Origin: Acidobacteriota bacterium | Lineage (GTDB): Bacteria; Acidobacteriota; Blastocatellia; Pyrinomonadales; Pyrinomonadaceae | DNA length: 64,000 bases | Assembly: GCA_016716435.1 (NCBI GenBank) | Contig: JADJWI010000008.1 | Location: 1,059,501-1,123,500, forward strand | Direction of reading: 5' to 3' | Part shown: piece by piece, positions 1 through 8,834 of the stretch | Layout: the number at the start of each line of letters is the position of its first letter | Numbering within the stretch: position 1 is the stretch's first letter | Made by a program: the position numbers and the translations under genes | The notes under the pieces: generated by a model | What the model saw: only the letters and a program-made list of their open reading frames with translations | What the model was told of the DNA's origin: nothing | Database searches by the model: none

Positions 1-32
1 CCACGCTTCGTCGGTTTGGAATGTATCTTCGC

Positions 33-1856
33 TTAGTTGTCATCCGTGGGTGAGACGACTTCGATGTTGTTTGCTGTAAAGGTCGTCGAGGTTGCCTTTT
101 GCAGATCGGCAACGGCTTTATTGTAATCGGTCTCGGCCCGGATCTCAGCATTACGAGCATTGGTCAATGCATTTTCACGCTGGAAAAGAAGAAATGTCGT
201 TGACCGGCCTGCCTCGAAAAGACGCCGCTCGCCCTCGAGCTGAATCTCGGCATTCTCGCGAGCTCGGCGGGCGATGAGTATTCGCTGGCGGGCGATGTCA
301 AGAGCCTGAACGGCATTACGAACCTCTACGATCACTGTCTGCTCCTGTGAGCGAAGGCGTGCGTCGAGCTGTTCACGCTCGATCTCCGAAGTGGCGAGAT
401 TAGCCTTTGCTGTTCGGTTGCCGATCGGGAACGAGATCGTGACGCCGATCGAGTAGTTAGGTGCATCGCCGCGTAATGTGTTTGCCAGCGAGCGATTGAA
501 TCCACCCGAAAGAAACGATGGGCTCGCAGGGAATGTAACCGACGGATTGGGGATCGGATCGAGGCCCGGAATCGACGCTCGTGTGCTGTTGATCGCATTC
601 AGAAGGGCTACATCCTGAAGCGACGTAAAGAAATTCGTCGTGATCGCTTCGTTCGGCCCTCCGCGTGCAAAACCCGAAAGCGAGAAGCTGCCATTGAGAT
701 CGACCTGCGGGCGGGTTTGATTCTTGAAATATTTGCGGTCGATCGCATTTATGTCCTGGGCGAGCTTTAGCCGTTGAAGCTCGTAACGGTTCGCCATCGC
801 GTCCCTCACTGCATCATCCATTGCCACCGGGGCAAGATCGAGCGCCGGACGGTCCGTTGGCACGATCGTCCTTGCCCATTCAGGGCCGGTCGCTTCGCGA
901 AGTACCAACGCTTTGAGATTGTTTTCGATCGTCGATACTTGTTGAGTTGCAAGTAAGAGATCGCCTTCCCGATTGGCTAACTCAGTTTCCACCTCGGCCT
1001 TTGCTAAGGGGGCAGCAGCTCCGGCGGCAATTCTAGCCTCGACCTGGCGGAGATTTTCACGCGTCAGTTCGAGATTTGCCTGCCTGTTCTGCTGGTCGCG
1101 AAGTGCGAAAACCAGATCCCAATATGTCCGCTGAACAAGGGCGATGGTGTCTATGGTTTGCCGGCGGAAGTCTGCGTCAGATTGCTGCAACTGTCGGCGA
1201 GCAATCTTCAGATTTCGTCGATTGCCGTCAATTGAAAGGTTACGAAGCAAAGGCTGGGTTAGCCTTATGCCGTAATTGGATGAATAGATCGCACTGCTGC
1301 CGGTCGTGATCGCGCCTGAACTGACCTGTGCCTGGCTAAACGCGCTCTCGGTTCGTGAATTGTTGAGAAAGACGCTGTAGTTCGCACCGGTCATCAACTC
1401 TTGCGTGAGGCTGGAATTCACGGTGAAATCGTTTGTCGCGGTCGAGCCGGTTGTCGAATTTCGATTGTAGGTCGGCGTCGCTGAAAAGACAGGATCGTAA
1501 AAACCTCGAATACCCCGGACGCGCTGTTCGCTTATCCGCACGTCGTCGCGAACGATCGCGATGGTGTTGTTGCTTTCCAGAGCCATTCGAATTGCTTCCT
1601 GCAGCGAAAGCGAAAACGGGTCCGTTTGTTGGACGCCGGGCCGCGTAAGGTCGATTTCCGCACGCTTTGCGGCTGACTCAGCCACAACGGATGGCGTGGA
1701 ATCAACTGTCTTTACCGGTACGGGATTTACCGCCGCAACCGGTTCAAGTTTTGGTTCAGCTCCGCCGGGTTCTTGTCCTGCGACATTGGTGGAGAATAAT
1801 AGAAAACTCGCAGCTGATGTGAGTATGAGGGTCTTGAGTTCTTTTGATCTCGTCAT
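33..1856 (-). CDS. TolC-family outer membrane efflux protein
   Basis: Outer membrane channel subunit of a type I secretion or RND/MacB-type efflux system. The start chosen at 1856 (MTRSKELK...) gives a clean signal peptide with a hydrophobic stretch LILTSAASFLLF ending near VAGQ; the longer upstream reading would put 17 polar residues before it. The mature protein (about 580 residues) has two copies of the helical OEP pattern: long heptad-like helices (e.g. RRNLKIARRQLQQSDADFRRQ, then RQANLELTRENLRQVEARIAAG in the first half; IEREQLDARLRSQEQ and ARENAEIQLEGERRLFEAG in the second). RLFEAGRST is typical of the second OEP repeat. No membrane-fusion protein or pump gene is adjacent, so its partner is unknown. 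It is divergent from gap. Family assignment is firm; the substrate is not known. Confidence 0.9.
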   Translation of the reverse strand: MTRSKELKTLILTSAASFLLFSTNVAGQEPGGAEPKLEPVAAVNPVPVKTVDSTPSVVAESAAKRAEIDLTRPGVQQTDPFSLSLQEAIRMALESNNTIAIVRDDVRISEQRVRGIRGFYDPVFSATPTYNRNSTTGSTATNDFTVNSSLTQELMTGANYSVFLNNSRTESAFSQAQVSSGAITTGSSAIYSSNYGIRLTQPLLRNLSIDGNRRNLKIARRQLQQSDADFRRQTIDTIALVQRTYWDLVFALRDQQNRQANLELTRENLRQVEARIAAGAAAPLAKAEVETELANREGDLLLATQQVSTIENNLKALVLREATGPEWARTIVPTDRPALDLAPVAMDDAVRDAMANRYELQRLKLAQDINAIDRKYFKNQTRPQVDLNGSFSLSGFARGGPNEAITTNFFTSLQDVALLNAINSTRASIPGLDPIPNPSVTFPASPSFLSGGFNRSLANTLRGDAPNYSIGVTISFPIGNRTAKANLATSEIEREQLDARLRSQEQTVIVEVRNAVQALDIARQRILIARRARENAEIQLEGERRLFEAGRSTTFLLFQRENALTNARNAEIRAETDYNKAVADLQKATSTTFTANNIEVVSPTDDN

Positions 1857-2064
1857 TTCTTGATCGCTCCGAAACATTCGGGCGGCAAAACTTGCCCAAT
1901 TGCACAAACGCTAACTACGTCCTTTTTACTTCCATTGTTTCAACAAATTGACTCGCCCGGCTTTTTCAAAAACATTAACCCGAACAGCTCGACAATTGAA
2001 AGAAGCGGCGATATCGGTTATCTTTCTCGTTTTAACTAACGATTCTGGAGAGAACGATAAAACT

Positions 2065-3072
2065 ATGGGTATCAAAGTTGGGATCAACGGATTTGGCCGC
2101 ATCGGCCGCAACGTACTGAGGACTTGTTTAGGCGACAAAGACATTGATTTTGTTGCCGTTAATGACCTTACCGATACTAAAACACTTGCCCACCTGCTCA
2201 AGTATGACTCAGTAATGGGCAATCTTGATAATGACATTAAGGCCGAAGGTGACACGATAACGGTGGACGGCGATTCGTTCAAGGTGTTTTCGGAAAAAGA
2301 CCCGGCGGCTATCGACTGGGATTCGGTCGGAGCAGAGGTCATCATCGAAGCGACCGGCCGGTTTACCAAGGCCGAGGACGCCGGAAAGCACATTCGCGGA
2401 TCGGTAAAGAAGGTCATAATCTCGGCACCCGCAAAGGGCGAAGACGTTACGATCGTGCTCGGTGTTAATGAAGAGATGTATGACGCTGCGAGCCACCACA
2501 TCATCTCTAACGCCTCCTGCACGACCAATTGCCTTGCACCCGTCGCGCAGGTAATCCACGAAAAGTTTGGTATTAAAAATGCGCTGATGAATACGATTCA
2601 CAGCTATACAAACGACCAGCAACTTCTCGATCTGCCGCACAAAGATCTCCGTCGTGCACGCGCCGCGGCGCTTTCGATGATCCCGACCTCGACGGGTGCG
2701 GCGAAGGCTGTCGCATTGGTCATTCCAGAACTGAAAGGTAAATTTGATGGGATCTCGGTCCGCGTTCCGACGCCGAACGTTTCTCTCGTAGACGTCGTGA
2801 TGAACGTCGAAAAGGAAACCTCGACCGAGGAAGTTAATCAGGTGCTCAAGGACGCGGCAAATGGCGAGCTCAAAGGCATTCTCGCCTTTTCTGAGGAACC
2901 GCTCGTTTCGATCGATTTCCGCGGTAACCCGAATTCCTCGATCGTCGACGCCGAGAACACAAAGGTCATTGGCGGCACCTGCATCAAGGTACTTTCGTGG
3001 TACGACAACGAATGGGGCTATTCCTGCCGCGTTCGCGACCTGGTCAAGTACATTGCAGCAAAGGGACTCTAA
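2065..3072 (+). CDS. gap: Type I glyceraldehyde-3-phosphate dehydrogenase
   Basis: Converts glyceraldehyde 3-phosphate to 1,3-bisphosphoglycerate with NAD in cytosolic glycolysis. A longer reading opens at 1948, but the start at 2065 (MGIKVGINGFGRIGR) matches the family and has a GGAGAGAA ribosome site just upstream; this gives 335 residues, the normal size. Visible motifs: nucleotide-binding GFGRIGR (residues 9-15), Asp in AVNDL near residue 34 favouring NAD over NADP, catalytic Cys152 in SNASCTTNCLAP, and the YDNEWGYS C-terminal signature. It heads gap-pgk-tpiA, the classical lower-glycolysis gene order. A palindrome with a T-tract lies between it and pgk, so the genes may not be transcribed equally. 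Confidence 0.98.
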   Translation: MGIKVGINGFGRIGRNVLRTCLGDKDIDFVAVNDLTDTKTLAHLLKYDSVMGNLDNDIKAEGDTITVDGDSFKVFSEKDPAAIDWDSVGAEVIIEATGRFTKAEDAGKHIRGSVKKVIISAPAKGEDVTIVLGVNEEMYDAASHHIISNASCTTNCLAPVAQVIHEKFGIKNALMNTIHSYTNDQQLLDLPHKDLRRARAAALSMIPTSTGAAKAVALVIPELKGKFDGISVRVPTPNVSLVDVVMNVEKETSTEEVNQVLKDAANGELKGILAFSEEPLVSIDFRGNPNSSIVDAENTKVIGGTCIKVLSWYDNEWGYSCRVRDLVKYIAAKGL

Positions 3073-3091
3073 GGCGTGGTTTTAGTTAGAA

Positions 3092-3130
3092 AGCTTATAG
3101 CTATTAGCTGATAGCTATAAGCTATTTTTT
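3092..3130 (+). terminator. Fold-back palindrome with T-tract between gap and pgk
   Basis: A perfect 13-bp inverted repeat (3092-3104 and 3111-3123, built from AGCTTATAGCTAT) with a 6-nt loop is followed by TTTTTT at 3125-3130. It has the layout of an intrinsic terminator or attenuator, but the stem is AT-rich and therefore weak. The T-tract ends only four bases before the pgk ATG, so there is no Shine-Dalgarno sequence in the normal position. It could equally be a small dispersed palindromic repeat that landed here. Confidence 0.5.
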
Positions 3131-3134
3131 ATAG

Positions 3135-4352
3135 ATGAATAAAAAGAGTATCAAGGACATAGACATAAAAGGGAAGACCGTCTTTATCCGGGTTGATTTC
3201 AACGTCCCGATCAAGGACGGCAAGATCGAAGACGATACGCGTATTCGCGGGGCGTTGCCGACGATCAAATATGCGATCGAGCAAGGTGCAAAGATCGTGC
3301 TTGCTTCGCATCTCGGACGGCCATTGAAAGATAAGAAGAAAGCGGAAGAAAAGGGAACACCTTACGATCCGGCGAAGTATACCCTGCGGCCGGTCGCTGA
3401 ACGACTCGCTGCTTTGCTCGAGAAGAAAGTTGCGTTCGAGGGCGACGACATCAATGCCCAGATCGCCTCCCTTGAATCGGGCGACGTATTGATGCGCGAA
3501 AATCTGCGGCTCGATGGCGGCGAGGAAAAGAATGACGTCGAGTTCGCTAAAAAACTCTCAGAGGGTATCGACGTTTATGTAAACGATGCTTTCGGCACCG
3601 CTCATCGCGCTCACGCTTCAACCGAGGGCATCACGCATCACGTCGAGACATGTGTCGCGGGCCTGCTGATGGAAAAAGAACTTGAGTTTCTGGGCAAAGC
3701 TCTCAACAGCCCCGAGCGGCCATTCGTTGCAATCCTCGGCGGCGCAAAGGTCTCGGACAAGATTCCGGTCATCGAGTCGCTTATCGAGCGAAAGGTCGAT
3801 AAGCTTCTTATCGGCGGAGCGATGGCATATACCTTTTTCAAGGCGCAGGGTTACACCGTCGGCAAGTCGCTTGTCGAGGATGAGATGATGCCTAAGGCTC
3901 TTGAGCTTGAGGAGATGGCGAAGGCTGCGGGAGTTGAGATATTGCTACCGACGGATCATCAGGTTGTCGATTCCTATGACCCGCTAAATTCCCGCAAGGC
4001 GATACAGATCGAATTCACGAACGCCGGGCTTGTCGGTCTCGATATTGGCCCTGATACGGCCGCCGTCTTTGCCAATGCACTCGAGGGCGCCAAGACGATA
4101 GTCTGGAACGGCCCGATGGGAATGTTCGAGGAAAAGCCTTTCGATGAAGGGACGATCGCGATCGCCAAAGCGGTTGCCGAAGCGACGGAGAAAGGGGCGA
4201 CCTCGATCGTCGGCGGTGGAGATTCTGTCGCGGCGATCAATCAGGCCGGACTTGCAGACAAGATCTCGCATATCTCGACCGGCGGCGGAGCGACACTCGA
4301 ATTTCTGGCCGGCGATGTTCTGCCGGGCGTCGCGGCTTTGGATGACAAATAG
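3135..4352 (+). CDS. pgk: Phosphoglycerate kinase
   Basis: Transfers the acyl-phosphate of 1,3-bisphosphoglycerate to ADP in glycolysis. At 405 residues it is full length. N-terminal substrate-binding elements include VFIRVDFNVP (residues about 15-24), a SHLGRP loop and MRENLRLDGGEE; the C-terminal nucleotide domain carries AILGGAKVSDKI, VWNGPMGMFE and GGGDSVAA. The start is the ATG immediately after a T-tract, with no recognisable Shine-Dalgarno, which is unusual for a highly expressed gene. The stop codon abuts the tpiA start codon exactly, so the two are translationally coupled. Confidence 0.98.
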   Translation: MNKKSIKDIDIKGKTVFIRVDFNVPIKDGKIEDDTRIRGALPTIKYAIEQGAKIVLASHLGRPLKDKKKAEEKGTPYDPAKYTLRPVAERLAALLEKKVAFEGDDINAQIASLESGDVLMRENLRLDGGEEKNDVEFAKKLSEGIDVYVNDAFGTAHRAHASTEGITHHVETCVAGLLMEKELEFLGKALNSPERPFVAILGGAKVSDKIPVIESLIERKVDKLLIGGAMAYTFFKAQGYTVGKSLVEDEMMPKALELEEMAKAAGVEILLPTDHQVVDSYDPLNSRKAIQIEFTNAGLVGLDIGPDTAAVFANALEGAKTIVWNGPMGMFEEKPFDEGTIAIAKAVAEATEKGATSIVGGGDSVAAINQAGLADKISHISTGGGATLEFLAGDVLPGVAALDDK

Positions 4353-5117
4353 ATGAGAAAACCCGTAATTGCCGGAAATTGGAAGATGTATAAGCTGCTC
4401 GGGGAGGCGGTCGATACGGCCCTCGCGCTTAAGCCGCTCGTCGCAAACGTCTCGCATTGCGAGGTCGTGATCGCCCCGGTCTTTACGGCGCTGAAAACCG
4501 TTGCAGACCGGATTGAGGGCTCGAATATTCGCATCGCCGCTCAAGATTGTGCGATCCAGAATGAATTCGGAGCACACACCGGCGAGGTCACACCAGCGAT
4601 GCTTAAGGACGCGGGCTGCTCACACGTCATCATCGGCCACAGCGAGCGGCGGCAGTTTTACGGCGAGACGGACGACAATGTGAATCGTAAAACGCAAGCG
4701 GCTCTCGGTGCCGGATTAACGGCGATAGTTTGTGTTGGTGAGCACCTTAACGAAAGGGAAGCGGGCAACGCTGAATCACTCGTCGCGGGGCAACTCGCGG
4801 GCGGGCTCGCGGGTTTGACAGCCGATGATATGGAACGTATCATAATCGCTTACGAGCCTGTTTGGGCGATCGGGACGGGTAAAACCGCCACGCCGGAACA
4901 GGCTCAAGAAATGCACGCTCATATCCGCCGCGAGGTCGCGAGATCGCACGGCGAGAAGTCCGCCGAAAATGTCAGAATACTATACGGCGGTTCGGTCAAA
5001 CCGGACAATATCGGTAGATTGATGTCGATGGCGGATATTGATGGTGCTCTTGTCGGCGGGGCAAGCCTTGAGGCCGAAAGTTTTGCAAAGATCGTAAATT
5101 ATCAGGCATCAGCTTGA
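4353..5117 (+). CDS. tpiA: Triosephosphate isomerase
   Basis: Interconverts dihydroxyacetone phosphate and glyceraldehyde 3-phosphate. The 254-residue protein shows the full TIM set: NWKMYK with the catalytic Lys near the N-terminus, IIGHSERR with the electrophilic His, AYEPVWAIGTGKTA with the catalytic Glu and the mobile loop, and YGGSVKPDN and GALVGGASL for phosphate binding. It starts on the base after the pgk stop and is followed 24 bases later by secG, a gene order common in bacteria. Confidence 0.98.
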   Translation: MRKPVIAGNWKMYKLLGEAVDTALALKPLVANVSHCEVVIAPVFTALKTVADRIEGSNIRIAAQDCAIQNEFGAHTGEVTPAMLKDAGCSHVIIGHSERRQFYGETDDNVNRKTQAALGAGLTAIVCVGEHLNEREAGNAESLVAGQLAGGLAGLTADDMERIIIAYEPVWAIGTGKTATPEQAQEMHAHIRREVARSHGEKSAENVRILYGGSVKPDNIGRLMSMADIDGALVGGASLEAESFAKIVNYQASA

Positions 5118-5141
5118 GCGGCTTTGCGGGAGTAGAAAGAT

Positions 5142-5564
5142 TTGATCTACGTTCTCTATACATTGTTTTTCATCTCGTGCTTTGTGCTGATAGCGACGGT
5201 TTTGCTTCAGCCGGGGAAGACCGATGCTGGTGCGCTCTTTACGAGCAACATATCGAGTTCGGCGTTCAACCCGCGCGGAACGGCAACTATCCTTTCGAAG
5301 ATGACCATTGCCGCAGCATCGGTGTTTATGGTCTCGGCGTTTCTGCTCTCGTTGCCGGCACTTCGCGGAGGGGTTTCTGTGCTCGATACGGTCGCTGAAC
5401 CCGTTACCGAGACCACGGCTCCAGCCGCTGTCACGGATGCAAACACGAATGCCGCTCCGGCCACGAACGCAAATGTGGAGTCGCCCGCGGCGAACGCTTC
5501 TCAGCCCGCGGCTAGTCCAAATGCCGAAGAGACCGGCCAAGAACAACCGGCCGCGAACAACTAG
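5142..5564 (+). CDS. secG: Preprotein translocase subunit SecG
   Basis: Small inner-membrane subunit of the SecYEG channel. The start is TTG at 5142 with GGGAGTAGAAAG just upstream. Two transmembrane segments are visible (YVLYTLFFISCFVLIATVLLQ and IAAASVFMVSAFLLSLPAL) joined by the family loop LLQPGKTDAGALFTSN. The C-terminal 60 residues are an Ala/Pro/Asn-rich low-complexity tail, longer than in E. coli SecG and common in this lineage. Position directly after tpiA supports the call. Confidence 0.92.
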   Translation: MIYVLYTLFFISCFVLIATVLLQPGKTDAGALFTSNISSSAFNPRGTATILSKMTIAAASVFMVSAFLLSLPALRGGVSVLDTVAEPVTETTAPAAVTDANTNAAPATNANVESPAANASQPAASPNAEETGQEQPAANN

Positions 5565-5586
5565 TTTGGGTACGATTGAAAATTCT

Positions 5587-5671
5587 GCTGAGGTGGCGTA
5601 ATTGGTAGCCGCGCACGTTTGAGGGGCGTGTGGAGCGATCCGTGCGGGTTCGAGTCCCGCCCTCAGCACCA
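5587..5671 (+). tRNA. tRNA-Leu (anticodon GAG)
   Basis: The acceptor stem GCTGAGG (5587-5593) pairs with CCTCAGC (5661-5667), followed by discriminator A and an encoded CCA (5669-5671). The anticodon loop TTGAGGG (5619-5625) holds GAG at 5621-5623, reading CUC/CUU leucine codons. The T-arm GCGGGTTCGAGTCCCGC is canonical, and a long variable arm is present, as expected for tRNA-Leu. Confidence 0.95.
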
Positions 5672-5680
5672 AAAATGAAA

Positions 5681-5711
5681 CGGACCTGGGAATTTCCCGG
5701 TCCGTTTTTGT
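5681..5711. terminator. Bidirectional terminator between tRNA-Leu and argB
   Basis: CGGACC and GGTCCG pair around an inner GGG/CCC with one bulged T and an AATTT loop. The plus strand continues TTTTTGTTTT, ending the glycolysis-secG-tRNA unit. On the minus strand the stem is followed by TTTCATTTTT, so it can also end the arg operon after argB. Confidence 0.8.
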
Positions 5712-5712
5712 T

Positions 5713-6600
5713 TTATGCGGTCACCATCGTTCCCGTGCCCTCGTCGGTAAAGACCTCGGCGAGGAGGGCATTTCGAACGGAGCCGCCGATCACGTGGGCC
5801 GAGCCGACCCCGCGGCTCAGCAAAGACGTCAGGCTTTGCAGCTTGGGTATCATTCCGCCAGTTGCTTTGCCGCTCTTGATCATTTTGAAAGCTTCTACCG
5901 TTGTTAGACGATCGAGCTTTGTCGTCTCATCGTTGGGGTCGAGATAGATGCCGTTCACGTCGGAAAGGAGGATCAGCTTTTCGGCTTTCAAAGATACGGC
6001 GATCTCGGCCGCAATCGTGTCAGCATTGATATTGAACACCTTTCCGTCATCGTCAGCTCCAAGCGAGGAGATAACGGGAAGATAGTTGCCACTAAGAAGA
6101 AGCTCGAGCAGATGCGTATCGACCTCAACTATATCGCCGACGTTTCCATAATCGACAGACTCGATGATCCCGGACTCTTTGTTCAGGACATTCTTCGGCG
6201 GCCGCCTAACCGCCTTGATCACGCCGCCGTCCACGCCGGAAAGTCCCACCGCATCGATGCCGCGACGGCGAAGCTGAGCGAGGATCTCGGTGTTTATTTT
6301 CCCCCGAAAGATCATCTTTGCAAGGTCTAGCGTGTCGTCATCCGTAACTCTGCGGCCCTCGATCACGGTTTGCACTACACCTAGCTTCTGCGCAAGCTCC
6401 GCAAGCTGTTTCCCGCCGCCGTGGACGACGCAGACACGAATTCCGACCTGGTACAGTAGCGCAAGTTCTTCGGCAAGCGATGCGAGGTTCTCACGGTCTT
6501 CCGTCACTTTGCCGGAAAACTTTACAACAAATGTCTTGCCTTGAAATCGTTGAATATAGGGTAATGCCTCGCGTAGAAGATCGAGAGATTCAATGTTCAT
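5713..6600 (-). CDS. argB: Acetylglutamate kinase (or N-acylglutamate kinase)
   Basis: Phosphorylates N-acetyl-L-glutamate, the second step of arginine synthesis. The amino acid kinase fold is clear over all 295 residues: FVVKFSGKV at the N-terminus, VHGGGKQ for phosphate binding, NINADTIAAEIA and LILLSDVNGIY in the nucleotide half, and GGMIPKLQS near the C-terminus. Its ATG overlaps the argF' TGA by four bases. Because the neighbouring carbamoyltransferase may use succinylated substrates, this kinase could act on N-succinylglutamate; the sequence alone cannot decide. Confidence 0.93.
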   Translation of the reverse strand: MNIESLDLLREALPYIQRFQGKTFVVKFSGKVTEDRENLASLAEELALLYQVGIRVCVVHGGGKQLAELAQKLGVVQTVIEGRRVTDDDTLDLAKMIFRGKINTEILAQLRRRGIDAVGLSGVDGGVIKAVRRPPKNVLNKESGIIESVDYGNVGDIVEVDTHLLELLLSGNYLPVISSLGADDDGKVFNINADTIAAEIAVSLKAEKLILLSDVNGIYLDPNDETTKLDRLTTVEAFKMIKSGKATGGMIPKLQSLTSLLSRGVGSAHVIGGSVRNALLAEVFTDEGTGTMVTA

Positions 6601-7589
6601 TTGAAAAGCTCCGTCAATATTGCCTTCTGAATATGAAGCCGGTTCTCGGCCTCATCGATCACGACCGACCGTTGGCCGTCGATCACTTCGTCGGTGACGA
6701 TCACGTTCCGCCGAACCGGAAGGCAATGCATAAAGATCGCGTCGTTTGTAAGCGACATCTTGCCTTCATCTACGATCCAGCGGTCTCGAAACTGCCGCCG
6801 ATGAGCGATATCCGCGTCCGGATCTCCGTAAAACTTCTTACCGCCCCAGCTTTTGGCGTAAACGACGTCAACGCCCTTATAGGCCGCTTCAAGGTCGTGC
6901 GTGATCTCAAGGTTTCCGCCACTCTCGGCCGCGTAATGAGCTGCCTCGCGTATCAGATCTTCGTCGAGTTCATATCCCGGCGGATGGGCAATGCGAACGT
7001 CATGCCCGAATTGAGCTGCCGCAAGAGCAAAGCTGTTTGGCACCGCCATAGGGAGCGGCTTCGGGTGCCAAGCCCAAGTAAGCAGCACGTTCTGTTTTGT
7101 CGGACCGCACTTCTCCCGGATAGTCATCATGTCCGCCATTGATTGGCAGGGATGGTGCATCGCCGATTCAAGATTGATCACCGGAACGCTTGCGAATTCA
7201 GCAAATGCATTCATGATCGGATCGGTACGCTCCGCTTCCCAGTCCTTTAGGTCCGCAAAAGTTCTGACGCCGATCGCTGAAACGTAACGCTCAAGAACAC
7301 CTACGAATTCCTTCAGATGTTCGGTCTTGTTGCCGGCCATTACTACGCCTTCGCGGTGTTCGAGCGTCCACGAAGTGCTCCCGGGTTCGAGTATTACCGC
7401 GTTCCCGCCAAGCTCATAGATGCCGACCTGCATCGATGCCCGAGTTCGTAGGCTTGGGTTGAAAAAGACAAGGGCAAACGACTCGCCTTCAAGCGGCCGC
7501 GCCGTATTGCCCTTCTTATAGCGGATCGCGGACTCGATGAGTCCCGTCAATTCGTTTGGGCTAAAATGTCCGGTTGATAGAAAATGCAT
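6597..7589 (-). CDS. argF': N-acylornithine carbamoyltransferase (AOTCase/SOTCase type)
   Basis: Carbamoylates an N-acylated ornithine in the acetylated (or succinylated) arginine pathway. It is not an ordinary OTCase: the proline-rich end HCLPVRRNV followed by IDEAENRLHIQKA and the LTWAWHPKPLP segment match the Xanthomonas AOTCase / Bacteroides SOTCase family, including the C-terminal Lys that is carboxylated in AOTCase. Carbamoyl phosphate binding is visible as FFNPSLRTRAS and HHPCQSMAD. The start used is 7589 (MHFLSTGHF), giving 330 residues. The position equivalent to Xanthomonas Glu92 (Pro in SOTCase) is Thr here, in GNKTEH, so acetyl versus succinyl preference is open. Confidence 0.9.
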   Translation of the reverse strand: MHFLSTGHFSPNELTGLIESAIRYKKGNTARPLEGESFALVFFNPSLRTRASMQVGIYELGGNAVILEPGSTSWTLEHREGVVMAGNKTEHLKEFVGVLERYVSAIGVRTFADLKDWEAERTDPIMNAFAEFASVPVINLESAMHHPCQSMADMMTIREKCGPTKQNVLLTWAWHPKPLPMAVPNSFALAAAQFGHDVRIAHPPGYELDEDLIREAAHYAAESGGNLEITHDLEAAYKGVDVVYAKSWGGKKFYGDPDADIAHRRQFRDRWIVDEGKMSLTNDAIFMHCLPVRRNVIVTDEVIDGQRSVVIDEAENRLHIQKAILTELFK

Positions 7590-7654
7590 TCTCTTAAAAA
7601 TACACAAATAACAGCGGGGCTATGGAACGTGATACGCTCGTCACTTTCCACTTC

Positions 7655-8833
7655 CTACTTTGCGCTTATTTCGGAAATCACCCCTATTAGGGCTTCCGTG
7701 GCCGTAGTTGCATCGACACAAAGCGGCGGCAAGAGCCGAAGCACGTTTGGGTCGCTCGAGGTGCCGGTGATCACGCGATTCGCCAGCAGTGCTTCGGAAT
7801 AAGGTCTGCACGGCGACTCGAATTCGATTCCGAGGAGACATCCCTTGCCTCGGATCCTCACAACGCCGGTTGTACTGCTCAGAGCGTCGCGAAGTCGATT
7901 TTCGACAGCTCGTGCGTTCGCCATCATATCGTCTTGCTCAATCGCCTCGAGCGTTGCGTGCACGGCAGCCATCGCGATCATTCCGCCGCCGAAGGTTGAG
8001 CCCAGATCGTTAAGTTTTATCGCCGATGAAATCGGTTCGTTGATTAAACACGCACCGACCGGGATTCCGCTGCCGAGCGATTTGGCGAGGGTGACAATGT
8101 CAGGAACAACTTCCGAGGCCGGTGAACTCCCGGCAAAGAACCAGTTGCCGGTTCTTCCAACCCCTGTTTGGACCTCGTCAAAGATCAGCACTGCCCCCTT
8201 ACGGTCACAGATCTCGCGAAGCCCAACAAAATATTCCGGTTCGGCCTCGATAACGCCAGCCATTGATTGGATCGGCTCGAGGATGACGCCCGCTGTCCCG
8301 CCGTCGATAACCTGTTCGGCACTATCGAGGTCGCCGAAAGTTGCTTCGACGTGAAAGGGGACATTCGGTTCTCCGATCTTTCGATACTTACCAAGGAATG
8401 TCGCTGAGATCGAATCGGCTGTTCTTCCGTGAAAGCCGCCGTTAAATGAGACGATCTTTTGCCGTCCGGTCGCCATCCGGGCCATTCGCATCGCGTTCTC
8501 GTTGGCTTCGGTTCCGGAGTTGCAAAAAAACGCTTGCGTAAGCGAACCGGGTGCGATCGAGACGAGTTTCTCCGCCGCCAGCCCACGGATTTCGCTATAA
8601 ACCAGGTTTGAGTAGAAGAGCACTTTCTCGGCCTGTTCCTTTATCGCCCCAACCACGTGCGGATGAGAATGTCCGGTCGCGCAGACCGCGTGGCCCCCGT
8701 AAAGGTCTAGGTATTTCTCGCCCTCGCTGGTCCACACCCAGGCACCGCTACCGCGCCCAACCGCGATCGGCATTTTGGCGTAGGTCGCAACCTGAAAGGC
8801 GTCTTCCGTTTTCTTGATCTCGCTAAAGTGCAT
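7655..8833 (-). CDS. argD: Acetylornithine/succinylornithine aminotransferase
   Basis: PLP enzyme making N-acylornithine from the semialdehyde. The start at 8833 (MHFSEIKKTEDAF) lies one base past the argC stop; the longer reading overlaps argC and adds non-conserved residues. The 392-residue protein has class III aminotransferase motifs: FCNSGTEANENAMRMAR, FNGGFHGRT, LIFDEVQTGVGRTG and the PLP lysine in LAKSLGSGIPVGA. It is the third gene of the arg operon, and a 65-base gap separates it from argF'. Confidence 0.95.
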   Translation of the reverse strand: MHFSEIKKTEDAFQVATYAKMPIAVGRGSGAWVWTSEGEKYLDLYGGHAVCATGHSHPHVVGAIKEQAEKVLFYSNLVYSEIRGLAAEKLVSIAPGSLTQAFFCNSGTEANENAMRMARMATGRQKIVSFNGGFHGRTADSISATFLGKYRKIGEPNVPFHVEATFGDLDSAEQVIDGGTAGVILEPIQSMAGVIEAEPEYFVGLREICDRKGAVLIFDEVQTGVGRTGNWFFAGSSPASEVVPDIVTLAKSLGSGIPVGACLINEPISSAIKLNDLGSTFGGGMIAMAAVHATLEAIEQDDMMANARAVENRLRDALSSTTGVVRIRGKGCLLGIEFESPCRPYSEALLANRVITGTSSDPNVLRLLPPLCVDATTATEALIGVISEISAK

Positions 8834-8834
8834 C

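Noticed and set aside
5109..5672. A 187-codon minus-strand frame across secG and tRNA-Leu
   Set aside because: It runs antisense through a tRNA gene and a recognised secG; its composition is that of a shadow frame.
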